Shown: in pieces, positions 1 to 7,741 of the stretch
Numbering within the stretch: the first letter of the stretch is position 1
Layout: each line of letters opens with the position of its first letter
Assembly: GCA_021776475.1 (NCBI GenBank)
Contig: JAJFFV010000006.1
Location: forward strand, 186,001 to 250,000
Direction of reading: 5' to 3'
Length of the DNA stretch: 64,000 nucleotides
Source: Parvularculaceae bacterium
GTDB lineage: Bacteria > Pseudomonadota > Alphaproteobacteria > Caulobacterales > Parvularculaceae
Made by a program: the position numbers and the translations under genes
Notes under the pieces: model-generated
Database searches by the model: none
Seen by the model: only the letters and a program-made list of their open reading frames with translations
What the model was told of the DNA's origin: nothing

Positions 1-84
1 GGCCAACCACAAAATAAAGCCGACACGTTCGTCACGGCCCCGAAAATGAGCCGACTACTGGCCTTGTTCCACCAGCTGTTTTGA
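1..84 (+). CDS. Possible C-terminal end of an upstream gene (partial)
   Basis: The frame is open from the first base of the window and ends in TGA at 82-84, giving 27 residues that end in RLLALFHQLF. The amphipathic helical look and the short gap to the next gene fit the tail of a real protein, but so short a piece identifies no family and could be chance. Confidence 0.25.
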   Translation, partial: GQPQNKADTFVTAPKMSRLLALFHQLF

Positions 85-117
85 AGTGCTTAATAATAGG
101 AAAAGGCCAAGTCTAGA

Positions 118-717
118 GTGAAAACATTGATGCAGGTTGTTGGTGTTTTGGGAGTCATCCTGATAGGGTCTTGCTTCGGCAAATATGACGCTTACGTTTC
201 GATCCATGAAAATGCTTCAATCTATGACACTTTTGAAAAAACCGAGTCTGGTTGGTTGTTCTCAGACAAGATCGGTTCACCTGGAGCATCGAATATTGAG
301 AGGGCTCGTGTAGCCCTGGGTGGACCGTTGGGTCTTTCTTCGAATGAAGTGATATACTTTATTGCTATTACGGATGATCAAGGAGACAGACTAAATTCGT
401 CCTGCAGTTACATTGTCTCAGGCAATCCCATCGATTCCAGGTGGTGGTCGCTAACTTTGTATGACACTGAGACCCAAAACTATGTTCCAAACGAAGAAAA
501 TCGCTCTAGTTGGAACAGTGCAGCGATTCCTCGTGGATCGGATGGCAGTTGGAAAATTTTTGTGGCCGCATCGCGCCAGGTAAACACATGGTTGCCGACT
601 CAAATCGAACCCGACAAACAGTTTGAAATCAATTTGCGTGCGTACAACCCGAGTGTGCAGACTAGAAACTCTTTACCAGACATCGATCTTCCGGTCGTGG
701 AGCGAGTTTCATGCTAA
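118..717 (+). CDS. DUF1214-domain protein (half of a split DUF1254/DUF1214 pair)
   Basis: The 199-residue protein starts at GTG 118 (an in-frame ATG lies at 130) with a hydrophobic N-terminal segment (about residues 5-19) that should act as a signal or membrane anchor. The remainder fits the DUF1214 family: an ALGGPLG segment, a 'Y...WWSLTLYD' strand near residues 145-155, a 'GSWKIFVA' strand and a terminal 'WLP...F.INLRAYNPS' block, which is the usual family ending. Most relatives are one chain with DUF1254 first and DUF1214 second; here the two halves are separate genes in reverse order, with the DUF1254 partner starting 7 bp before this stop codon. The biochemical role of the family is not established, and I infer only a cell-envelope protein made together with its neighbour. 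Confidence 0.75.
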   Translation: MKTLMQVVGVLGVILIGSCFGKYDAYVSIHENASIYDTFEKTESGWLFSDKIGSPGASNIERARVALGGPLGLSSNEVIYFIAITDDQGDRLNSSCSYIVSGNPIDSRWWSLTLYDTETQNYVPNEENRSSWNSAAIPRGSDGSWKIFVAASRQVNTWLPTQIEPDKQFEINLRAYNPSVQTRNSLPDIDLPVVERVSC

Positions 718-1256
718 CGGCTCGTACACTCTTTCTCACGGTGGTGATATTGGTCATTGGATTTGGCTCGTTTCTGTCTGCCCGTGCAGTTGTCATCAAT
801 CAAGCACCGAGAACGGTAATTTCGAATATCCAAATGCGTGTCGCGAACGCGGCAGGTGGCTGGAATGCCTGTTTTCACAATCGCCAATATGGCCCCGTCT
901 ATGGTGGTGCTGCTCGAGCTAATCCTGACAGTGTTATCTCAATCATGGCCTACGATCTCAGGAAGGGTCCTGTTCGAGTGTCAGGAGAAACTTGGCCAGA
1001 TTACTGGTCGATGTCGCTCTATCAGCAGAACTCTGACAATTATTTTGTGGTGAATGATCTCCAGTTGGGCAGCAAAAGTTTTAATTTCATTCTTTCACAA
1101 TCCAATCAACAAGTAGATGGACAAAACGGAAGCGTGGTTATTTCACCCAGTGAGACCGGGATTATGCTAATCCGAAGATTTGCCAAAAATCATTCAGTTA
1201 TGCGAGCGATCAGAGAGAATCAAGATGCGATGTATTGTGGTCGATTGGAAAACTGA
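711..1256 (+). CDS. DUF1254-domain protein (partner half)
   Basis: The 181-residue protein has an N-terminal signal or anchor helix (about residues 7-27, ending SARA). It shows the DUF1254 signature: 'YGGAARANPDSVISIMAYDLRKGPVRV' spread over about residues 64-90, followed by 'WPDYWSMSLYQQNSDNYFVVND'. It overlaps the preceding DUF1214 gene by 7 bp, so the two are probably translationally coupled and may form one two-chain envelope complex. The chain is about the length of an isolated DUF1254 domain. The reading frame continues after the stop with a further hydrophobic stretch (see 1257-1669). Function is unknown. Confidence 0.75.
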   Translation: MLTARTLFLTVVILVIGFGSFLSARAVVINQAPRTVISNIQMRVANAAGGWNACFHNRQYGPVYGGAARANPDSVISIMAYDLRKGPVRVSGETWPDYWSMSLYQQNSDNYFVVNDLQLGSKSFNFILSQSNQQVDGQNGSVVISPSETGIMLIRRFAKNHSVMRAIRENQDAMYCGRLEN

Positions 1257-1669
1257 AAGGTCTTTGCGATCTTGATCTCAGCGCTTGTTGGGGCAGCACT
1301 TCTGATAACTTCAAATGCCGCTGGGCTAGATTTGGCTGGAAGGAGTTATTGTTGGCCTCGTGCCGCTCACGTCAGTGAAAAACCCTTCGGAAGCTGAACC
1401 GACAGGTGCTAGAAATTCGGTGCTAATGTCTCTTAGTTAAATGACCAAAATATCATCAATGAGATCGTTGATATCGGAAAATTTTGTAACACTATTTGGT
1501 CGTCTCCAAAATCGAGGATGATATTTTTCCCAGATGAGAAGGCAAGGCATCAAGAACTTCTTCGACGTTGAGGTTTTGATCACCCCACAGAATTATTGCT
1601 GAGTGAGAGCGTGTCGCCCAGCGCCGCATATCTTAAGACAGAACTACCTGATACGATCAAAGCAATTCA
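1257..1669 (+). other. Gene-poor stretch with a signal-peptide-like reading frame
   Basis: The frame directly behind the DUF1254 stop stays open to TGA at 1395-1397 and encodes a hydrophobic helix then a short polar tail (VFAILISALVGAALLI...AAGLDLAGRS). It has no ATG or GTG start and no good Shine-Dalgarno, so it could be a TTG-started small secreted peptide or the stump of a third gene. From 1398 to 1669 I see nothing that looks coding. Confidence 0.3.
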
Positions 1670-2647
1670 TTAGTCATCTTTCTTGTTCGGCGTCATCATC
1701 CTTATGAACAATTTCTCCATTCGGCTTAGCGGAGAGATAACAAAGGCATTGAACGTCAGTTTTCTAGACTTCTTTGTTTTCTGCAACTTCTCACCCAGCT
1801 CGCGTAAATGAATTACGTTCAAGGCCAATGGCATTTCATCTGGCTGATAGGTGGAACCGATCTGATAGATAGATTTTGTAACCGCATTAGTTTCTATATG
1901 AGCACCGAGGATCATTGAAACTTGATGCTTGTCGGAGAAATCAACCAACCGAGCAATACTGGCTCTATAGTCATCCCAATTCTTTACTCTGATCAATCCT
2001 GGGTAAAGAGTATCGCCGGTCAATAACCAACCGGTTTGGTCATCAAAAATACTGATACTTTGTTCCTGATGACCGGGGGTCGGGATCAAAGTCACACTGC
2101 GTCCACCTAAATCTATGTCTATTGGGTTATTCGGCCAGTCCGAAAAGCCGAAATACTGAATCATAGCCTGATGGTTGGTTCCCACGACCTCGACATTGGT
2201 CTTGCCACGGAACTGTGAATCGCCCTTGGTGTGATCGCCGTGACTGTGTGAGTGCACCACCAGTATCGCCTTGTTATCGGCACCAGCCGATTCGCTTCCG
2301 TTTGATATCAAGGAGCGTATGGTTTGATATAGAGGCGATTCTTCAGGTGATTCATTCGCGCCAGTGTCGACTACCAATACCGTTTTCTCACCTATCAAAA
2401 CATAGATAAACGGAGCTTCGAAAGTGATGCATTTATTTTGCCGAAGTATATAACTTGCCACTTCTGCGCGTACAACCTGAATAGTGGGATTGCTATCCGC
2501 TTCACATGACGCAACCCCATGCTGCCATTGCATGGTAGCCAGGTTTGGGTATTCTGATAGTGCCACGCTATCGGAAGTGGGTTCTGCGGCAGCAGAATGA
2601 ATGCAAGCACTGGCAATAATCAATATAAAAAGGCGGATTTCATTCAC
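1670..2647 (-). CDS. Secreted metallo-beta-lactamase-fold hydrolase
   Basis: I place the start at GTG 2647, preceded by AAAGGA and followed by a clear signal peptide (NEIRLFILIIASACIHSAAA); an upstream ATG at 2707 would bury the signal. The mature protein carries the metal motif HSHSHGDH (HxHxDH class), a 'VDTGAN' strand before it, a 'PTPGHQEQSISIFD' loop with the next metal His, and 'LLTGDTLYPG' supplying the bridging Asp. The late His is in 'LGAHIE'. These are the zinc ligands of the metallo-beta-lactamase superfamily, in a version resembling exported lactonase/hydrolase members rather than true antibiotic-resistance enzymes. About 325 residues. Substrate cannot be read from the sequence. 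It stands alone. Confidence 0.8.
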   Translation of the reverse strand: MNEIRLFILIIASACIHSAAAEPTSDSVALSEYPNLATMQWQHGVASCEADSNPTIQVVRAEVASYILRQNKCITFEAPFIYVLIGEKTVLVVDTGANESPEESPLYQTIRSLISNGSESAGADNKAILVVHSHSHGDHTKGDSQFRGKTNVEVVGTNHQAMIQYFGFSDWPNNPIDIDLGGRSVTLIPTPGHQEQSISIFDDQTGWLLTGDTLYPGLIRVKNWDDYRASIARLVDFSDKHQVSMILGAHIETNAVTKSIYQIGSTYQPDEMPLALNVIHLRELGEKLQKTKKSRKLTFNAFVISPLSRMEKLFIRMMTPNKKDD

Positions 2648-2891
2648 GATATCGTCCTTTGGTTGAAGAAATACACTAACGGATATGCACTCATATAGAT
2701 ATACCATATCGGATTCGCTAAATATGGATCAGTTGCTCCGTGCTCGAATAGCGAAGATCGGTCCATCTCTTTCGGTTTTGAGGCTCTCAATGTTGCGTCC
2801 GAGCACTATACAGTTGACTGAGCGGCGTGCCGATGTAACGGTTTTGGAGTGACACACTATTGCTCGGAAGCATGATTGAACAAACAGGCAT

Positions 2892-3060
2892 ATGAGCACG
2901 GCCGTCGCATTCTGGACAGGTTTGTTGGGGGTTGCGGTGCTAGTGACATACGTCATCATCGGTGGCGCGACCTATCCCGACTACAATCACTTAACTCAGA
3001 ACGTAAGTGAATTGGGGGCTATCGATGCACCGCACAAGGAACTTATAAGCCAGCCCTCGA
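2892..3060 (+). pseudogene. Truncated DUF998 membrane protein
   Basis: An ATG opens a reading frame with one membrane helix (FWTGLLGVAVLVTYVIIGG) followed by 'YPDYNHLTQNVSELGAIDAP', the characteristic first extracellular motif of DUF998 multi-helix membrane proteins (normally about 200 residues with six helices). Family likeness stops near base 3050; the frame stays open to 3290 but its remainder is polar, unlike the family, and runs into the 3' end of the opposite-strand kinase gene. I read it as a 5' remnant left by a deletion. It is just possible that a short anchored peptide is still made. Confidence 0.6.
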
Positions 3061-3187
3061 AGAGAAACTGTTGCAATCGTCAATTGACTCATTTTCAAGG
3101 TCCTGAGGGGCTGGCCCAGAGTTGTTATCCTTACACAACTATAAGGTGGGCAATGACAGAGTTCATTTCTCTAGGTAGTCAATTCTT

Positions 3188-5143
3188 TCAAGATGAACCT
3201 GTCTGCCGCATCGGGGTTTCCGCTTCGGAACGCAACCAGCGTTTCAACATTTCTTCCAAATCATTTTGTTTAACTGGTTTTGGCAGATGATCATCCAGTC
3301 CAGCATCGATAAATCTTTTCTTGTCACCAGTCATCGCGTGTGCGGTGAGCGCGATGATCGGAACTCTATTTCGTTCGGCATACTCTTCGTGAGCTCGAAT
3401 TGCCTTTGTCGCCTCTAAACCGTCCATTATTGGCATGGAAATATCCATAAGCACCAAATCGAATGTTTCAGATAGGAAAGCGTCGTAGCATTCACGACCA
3501 TTCTCGGTAAATGTAACGGAATATTTTGAGCCATTTAAAAACGCTTCAATAACCAATCGATTCACAGCGTTGTCTTCTGCAACCAATATCCGTGCTTCAG
3601 ATTGGCCTTCAATTTGTTTTGGAACGTGCACAAAGGAAGACCGCGTTGAACAATCAACGATCTCTTTTCGGGCAATAGGCATCATCAATTCAAGCCGAAA
3701 TATTGAACCGCATCCAATAATGGATTCTACACTGATTATTCCACCCATTGCTTCGACGAGATTCCTCGTGATTGCTAGGCCCAGGCCGGTTCCTCCGTAT
3801 TCCCGAGTTGTGGTGCCTTCTGCTTGGGTAAACTTGCTGAAAATCAGGTCAATCTTGTCAGGTGATATTCCGATGCCTGTATCTTCAATCGATATGTGTA
3901 AGGACACGTTTTTGCCAACGTTCACACTACACACGTTCACGTGAACGTGCCCCTTTGGAGTGAACTTGACAGCATTGCCAATGAGGTTTGTTAGAATTTG
4001 GCGGAACCTTCCGCTGTCTCCTTCAACAAGAGGTGGAAGATTAGGATCCAAATTCAAGGACAAGTTCAATTCTTTTTCCAAAGCCGCTGTACTCAACAGT
4101 GTCACAACATCTTCGAACGCCTCTGCTAAACTAAATGGAATTGGATCTAGTTCCAATTTGCCAGCTTCAATTTTTGAAAAATCCAATATGTCGTTCAGGA
4201 TCGTGGTAAGGGCAGTCCCAGATTTGAAAATGGTTTCAGCGTACATTTTTTGATGCTCGTTGAGTTCAGTTTTCGTCAGTAATTCAGCCAATCCCATCAC
4301 ACCGTTCATTGGAGTACGCAATTCATGACTCATATTTGCAAGAAATTCGGACTTGGTTTTGCTTGCGGCCTCAGCATTTTCTTTCTCGATAACTAGTTCT
4401 TTCGCTCTTTTCTCCAATCGTAAGTCCCGAGAATGAATTTCTTTCATCAGTTCATCGAATCTCCGCGAAAGGTTTCCCAATTCATCCATTGACCCATTCG
4501 CGACAGGTTGCTGATAGTCACTCTCATCTTTTGCCTTTGTCATCGCAAGCGCAAGGTCTTCGATGGGTCGAGAAAGGAACGAACCAAAAAGGCGCCCCAA
4601 AACTGCTGCCAGCAGGATTGCTATTACAGTTACCACCAGTGCAATCCAGAGGTATATTTCGATCTTATCGTGAAGTTTCTGGAGCGTGGTATTGATCTGA
4701 AGTGAACCAAGAAGATCGGCGTCTTTATATACAGGGACTTGTACCGTTAAAATACCACTATGGAATGAGACACGTCGAGAAGAGGATTCTCCGAGCAACC
4801 GTGGTTCTACTTCCACGGGCATATTGGGGTCTGCCATGTGCAGCGCTCGAATATTCCCGTCAAGCGAATATAATACAGCGGAGTTCAACTCCGGAAGCAT
4901 ATCGAAGACTTGGAGCGTCTCGTCGATCACTCTATCGTCGTCGAAAACGACCGCAGCAGCGATGTTGTCGCTTACAATATCAAGTAGTTGAAGTCGTTCA
5001 TTCTCCACGTCGTTTCGATAGCTTTTTAACTCGAGAATCAAAAAGCATGCACTCATCACTGCAATGACCGCAACCGCCGTTGCCGTCGTCAAAATCGCGA
5101 TTTTGAACTTGAAAGGCCTGTGATGATAGAGTGTCTCCAGCAT
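3188..5143 (-). CDS. Hybrid sensor histidine kinase with CHASE8-like periplasmic domain
   Basis: The 651-residue protein has TM1 (about 14-36), a periplasmic domain (about 37-160) that resembles CHASE8 ('NIAAAVVFDDDRVIDETLQVF', 'VQVPVYKDADLLGSLQI'), TM2 (about 164-187), HAMP and a coiled coil. HisKA follows with the phospho-His in FLANMSHELRTP (H273), then an HATPase_c domain with N box and G boxes (DTGIGI, GGTGLGLAI). A C-terminal receiver domain has the phospho-Asp in 'DLVLMDISMPIMDG'. CHASE8 is the sensory domain of YfiN/TpbB diguanylate cyclases, which are held in check by periplasmic YfiR. Here the output is phosphotransfer instead, and the upstream gene, 3 bp away, is a YfiR-family protein. 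I infer that this kinase is regulated by that protein. No separate response regulator is nearby. Confidence 0.88.
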   Translation of the reverse strand: MLETLYHHRPFKFKIAILTTATAVAVIAVMSACFLILELKSYRNDVENERLQLLDIVSDNIAAAVVFDDDRVIDETLQVFDMLPELNSAVLYSLDGNIRALHMADPNMPVEVEPRLLGESSSRRVSFHSGILTVQVPVYKDADLLGSLQINTTLQKLHDKIEIYLWIALVVTVIAILLAAVLGRLFGSFLSRPIEDLALAMTKAKDESDYQQPVANGSMDELGNLSRRFDELMKEIHSRDLRLEKRAKELVIEKENAEAASKTKSEFLANMSHELRTPMNGVMGLAELLTKTELNEHQKMYAETIFKSGTALTTILNDILDFSKIEAGKLELDPIPFSLAEAFEDVVTLLSTAALEKELNLSLNLDPNLPPLVEGDSGRFRQILTNLIGNAVKFTPKGHVHVNVCSVNVGKNVSLHISIEDTGIGISPDKIDLIFSKFTQAEGTTTREYGGTGLGLAITRNLVEAMGGIISVESIIGCGSIFRLELMMPIARKEIVDCSTRSSFVHVPKQIEGQSEARILVAEDNAVNRLVIEAFLNGSKYSVTFTENGRECYDAFLSETFDLVLMDISMPIMDGLEATKAIRAHEEYAERNRVPIIALTAHAMTGDKKRFIDAGLDDHLPKPVKQNDLEEMLKRWLRSEAETPMRQTGSS

Positions 5144-5146
5144 TGC

Positions 5147-5668
5147 TCAACGAACCTCGTCTGCAAGGTAGAGTAATCGTGAGCTTGGAGTTACATTGGC
5201 AATTTTCATCACAGCTCGGTTGATAGAGAATGCGACTTTCTCCCCATTCTGATAAACAGCAATCGCACCTCCATGTTCAAGAAACGCTGGTTTGTCGCTT
5301 GCCGTGAGGATTCCGCGATCCGCCAAACCACTGTAATTGATATTATGACGATCTGTGTCGGGTATGTACAAAAGCTGACATGGCGTGATGTCATCGTCGA
5401 TCGACTTCAGGATTTCCACTTTCAGGGGAATGGATTGAATGAGGTTGCCAGATAACTCTGCCATTGCTTTTGACATTTTGCCTTCATACAAGAAGCAGGC
5501 TGTAAAAGTCTGTGTATAGATCTCCCAGTTGCTGTAACGAGCAATATTATAAAGTACGACGGCCTTCACAGAGGAAACAGTAGAAGTTTGTGCAATAGCA
5601 GAATGAGTTTGGAATATCGCAAATAAACTGAGCGACAAAAAAATCAATCGTGAGTACGAAGCCGACAT
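5147..5668 (-). CDS. YfiR-family (DUF4154) periplasmic regulator
   Basis: Translation most likely starts at ATG 5668, giving a signal peptide (SRLIFLSLSLFAIFQTHSAIAQ); the longer open frame from 5737 would hide it and overlap the gene before. The 150-residue mature part fits DUF4154/YfiR: 'VKAVVLYNIARYSNWE' at its start, 'PCQLLYIPD' in the middle with the family cysteine, 'GILTASDKPAFLEHGGAIAVY', and the terminal 'VAFSINRAVMKIANVTPSSRLLYLA'. YfiR proteins bind and inhibit an inner-membrane CHASE8 enzyme in response to envelope state. Gaps of 10 bp from the outer-membrane protein gene and 3 bp to the CHASE8-like kinase put all three in one transcript. Confidence 0.88.
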   Translation of the reverse strand: MSASYSRLIFLSLSLFAIFQTHSAIAQTSTVSSVKAVVLYNIARYSNWEIYTQTFTACFLYEGKMSKAMAELSGNLIQSIPLKVEILKSIDDDITPCQLLYIPDTDRHNINYSGLADRGILTASDKPAFLEHGGAIAVYQNGEKVAFSINRAVMKIANVTPSSRLLYLADEVR

Positions 5669-5678
5669 ATGTGTATTC

Positions 5679-6782
5679 TTACAATTGTGATACGACAGAA
5701 ATCGAGAAACTGTTTCTCTTTTTTGGTTGGATACCATTTAAGTCTTGGTAAAGAGGTCTACCAAATTCTGCAGTTAAATAATGATCACAAGTTTGAACCG
5801 CACAGGATTGAATTGCGAAGCTTGCTGTGATTTTCTCGCCGCCGAAATTATCCGGGTCCGTTATGCTTGCGGGAAATTGAAAAGGACCTGGTACAAGCAA
5901 TGAAGTGTCTGCGCCACTAATTTGTGCATTGTGGCGAAACCCAATGCGAGCAATAGGTTGGAAGCGAAAGTGACTGTTATTTTCGAACCAAAGATTGGCG
6001 CTAGCGGTGTCACCAAGTCGATACCCATTATCATTTATTCCAGTCCGTATGGTTGTAGCAAAACCACCACCCACGGAATAGCCACCTGAAATATCGTGTG
6101 CGCGGTTTATTGCAAAAGATATGTCATATGTACCCGATCCAAGCTGCATTGTGTAAGGCAGCCTCTCTAATGTTCCGGCACCATTTCGAGGAGTGTCACC
6201 AAGTTCGTTAATAGAACCAGTTGGTAAACGTAACCCTAAACTTGAGCGTGTCGAAGTTTTTTTGTCGGTCCAATGATAAGATGAATCAAGCGCAATATCG
6301 CCTAATCCTTTTGTTGAGAGTATGAACTGATCAAATCCGGGAACGATGCTGATGTGGTCAGTTGATTGTTCGATAATCGGTACTATTAGACTAACTGAGA
6401 ACTTATTCGAGCATGCGTATTTGGCGGAAAAAGCATGTACCTCTTGATCAATAAAAGTGGGAACAACTGGATAATTCTGAAGCGTTCTAGATTCTCCTGG
6501 TGAAAACAACACATCGTCGAAACTGATGCTTTGTGACCCGCTTTTGTACCCTCCAACACTTAGACTTCGGTAGGCATATCCGAATTTCCAACGCTTAGAA
6601 TCCTTGGACTCATTCTGGTCAGTCGTTACGGATACATTAAGTAAGTCCTCGAAACTAATGCTAGCCAACTCAGTTGGAGTTGATTGTGCAATCGCGGCTG
6701 ATGGAACTAAGCCGTACAAAACGATTAGAACTGTAGAAACCAGTTTGCGATGAGAGATTTTGTTTTTTTGATGTTGCATCAT
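5679..6782 (-). CDS. Outer-membrane beta-barrel protein, first gene of the YfiR-kinase operon
   Basis: The 367-residue protein has a signal peptide (about residues 14-32, ending SAAIAQ). The mature N terminus 'ELASISFEDLLNVSVTT' is the short segment seen before the plug of many TonB-dependent receptors, but here it is followed directly by a small barrel of alternating strands (for example 'RWKFGYAYRSLSVGGYKSG', 'DIALDSSYHWTDKK', 'RSSLGLRLPTGSINELGDTP'), and the chain ends in hydrophobic VSQL. There is no plug domain, so it is not a complete TonB receptor. It heads the operon with the YfiR-like regulator and the hybrid kinase, and could be the outer-membrane input of that system, as YfiB is in the classical one, though it shares no YfiB/OmpA motif. 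Specific family unrecognised. Confidence 0.7.
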   Translation of the reverse strand: MMQHQKNKISHRKLVSTVLIVLYGLVPSAAIAQSTPTELASISFEDLLNVSVTTDQNESKDSKRWKFGYAYRSLSVGGYKSGSQSISFDDVLFSPGESRTLQNYPVVPTFIDQEVHAFSAKYACSNKFSVSLIVPIIEQSTDHISIVPGFDQFILSTKGLGDIALDSSYHWTDKKTSTRSSLGLRLPTGSINELGDTPRNGAGTLERLPYTMQLGSGTYDISFAINRAHDISGGYSVGGGFATTIRTGINDNGYRLGDTASANLWFENNSHFRFQPIARIGFRHNAQISGADTSLLVPGPFQFPASITDPDNFGGEKITASFAIQSCAVQTCDHYLTAEFGRPLYQDLNGIQPKKRNSFSISVVSQL

Positions 6783-7225
6783 ATTTTCTCCCTGCGCCGT
6801 TAACCATATTGCCGAAAATGGGTAAACATTTGCTGAAGAGCAAGCAACAAGCAGCCCAAGGAATGGCAGACGAACCCAATTTACCAGGTGGCATCATTCG
6901 ATGGATTGGCTTGGGGCCTGGCTAGAAAGAATACGTCGATTTCGTTAATTTGAACGATGTTTTGGACTCACTCCCAGTGAGGTCCACAATCAAGCGGATA
7001 GTTCAATGCATAAGGGGTGCAAATCGTCTGACCCCGTGTGACAATTGGTCATTGCGGCAAAGGGCACGTTTCGGTAGTGTGTACGTTGAGTAGTTGGCTT
7101 TGAACTTACGGGGAGGGAATTGCATGAACTGTGCTCTTTTAATAAACCGAAGCAAACTTTAGCGATTTCCCCAATAGAGAGTCAACAGTAAGTGGAGTGC
7201 CGGACAACGGCTTTATGGAGATCGC
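6783..7225. other. Divergent intergenic region between two operons
   Basis: This 443-bp stretch separates the minus-strand sensor operon from the plus-strand molybdenum hydroxylase operon and must hold both promoters; I cannot place them with confidence. A 35-codon frame at 6818-6925 (MGKHLLKSKQQ...GLGPG) has no ribosome site and I do not call it. GGGGT...ACCCC near 7015-7037 could form a weak hairpin. Confidence 0.4.
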
Positions 7226-7741
7226 ATGAAAAAAAAATTGTCCGTTAACGGTGTTCAGCATACTGTAGACGTCGACCCCTCAACACCGCTACTCTGGGTG
7301 CTGCGCGAGCAACTTGCTCTTACCGGAACAAAGTTCGGATGCGGTATCGCGCAATGTGGTGCTTGTACCGTCATGATTGACGGCGTACCGATCCGTTCCT
7401 GTGTACTACCTCTGGCGAGCTTGGAAGGGAGACAGGTGATGACGATTGAAGGATTGGCGCCAAGCGATGAAAAACTGCATCCGCTCCAGCAAGCTTGGAT
7501 TGAACACCAGGTTCCTCAGTGTGGCTATTGTCAGTCAGGACAATTGATGTCCGCAGCTGCGCTGTTAGCGCGCAATCCCGAGCCGACCGATGCTGAAATC
7601 GATGGCGCGATGCAAGGTAACATCTGTCGCTGCGGCATGTATGGGCGCATACGAAAAGCGATCAAGTCGGCGGCGACTTCAAGGATCGCGCAATCCGAGC
7701 TTCACACTTTCGATAAGACAGACGAGGCCAGCGATGAGTAA
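7226..7741 (+). CDS. (2Fe-2S)-binding subunit of a xanthine-oxidase-family molybdenum hydroxylase (IorA type)
   Basis: The 171-residue protein has the plant-type ferredoxin cluster motif '[18 protein letters not shown]...RSC' (residues about 36-60) and the second, C-terminal cluster motif '[18 protein letters not shown]...GNICRCG'. All eight cysteines are present. This is the electron-transfer subunit of two-gene aldehyde or isoquinoline-type oxidoreductases, which lack a separate FAD subunit. It overlaps the catalytic-subunit gene by 8 bp (7734-7741), and a cytochrome c gene follows, so electrons probably leave through haem in the periplasm. The ATG at 7226 has GGAGATCGC just upstream. Confidence 0.92.
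   Translation: MKKKLSVNGVQHTVDVDPSTPLLWVLREQLALTGTKFGCGIAQCGACTVMIDGVPIRSCVLPLASLEGRQVMTIEGLAPSDEKLHPLQQAWIEHQVPQCGYCQSGQLMSAAALLARNPEPTDAEIDGAMQGNICRCGMYGRIRKAIKSAATSRIAQSELHTFDKTDEASDE

Noticed and set aside
6818-6925. 35-codon ORF upstream of the molybdenum operon
   Set aside because: No Shine-Dalgarno and no family; kept only as a note in the intergenic entry.
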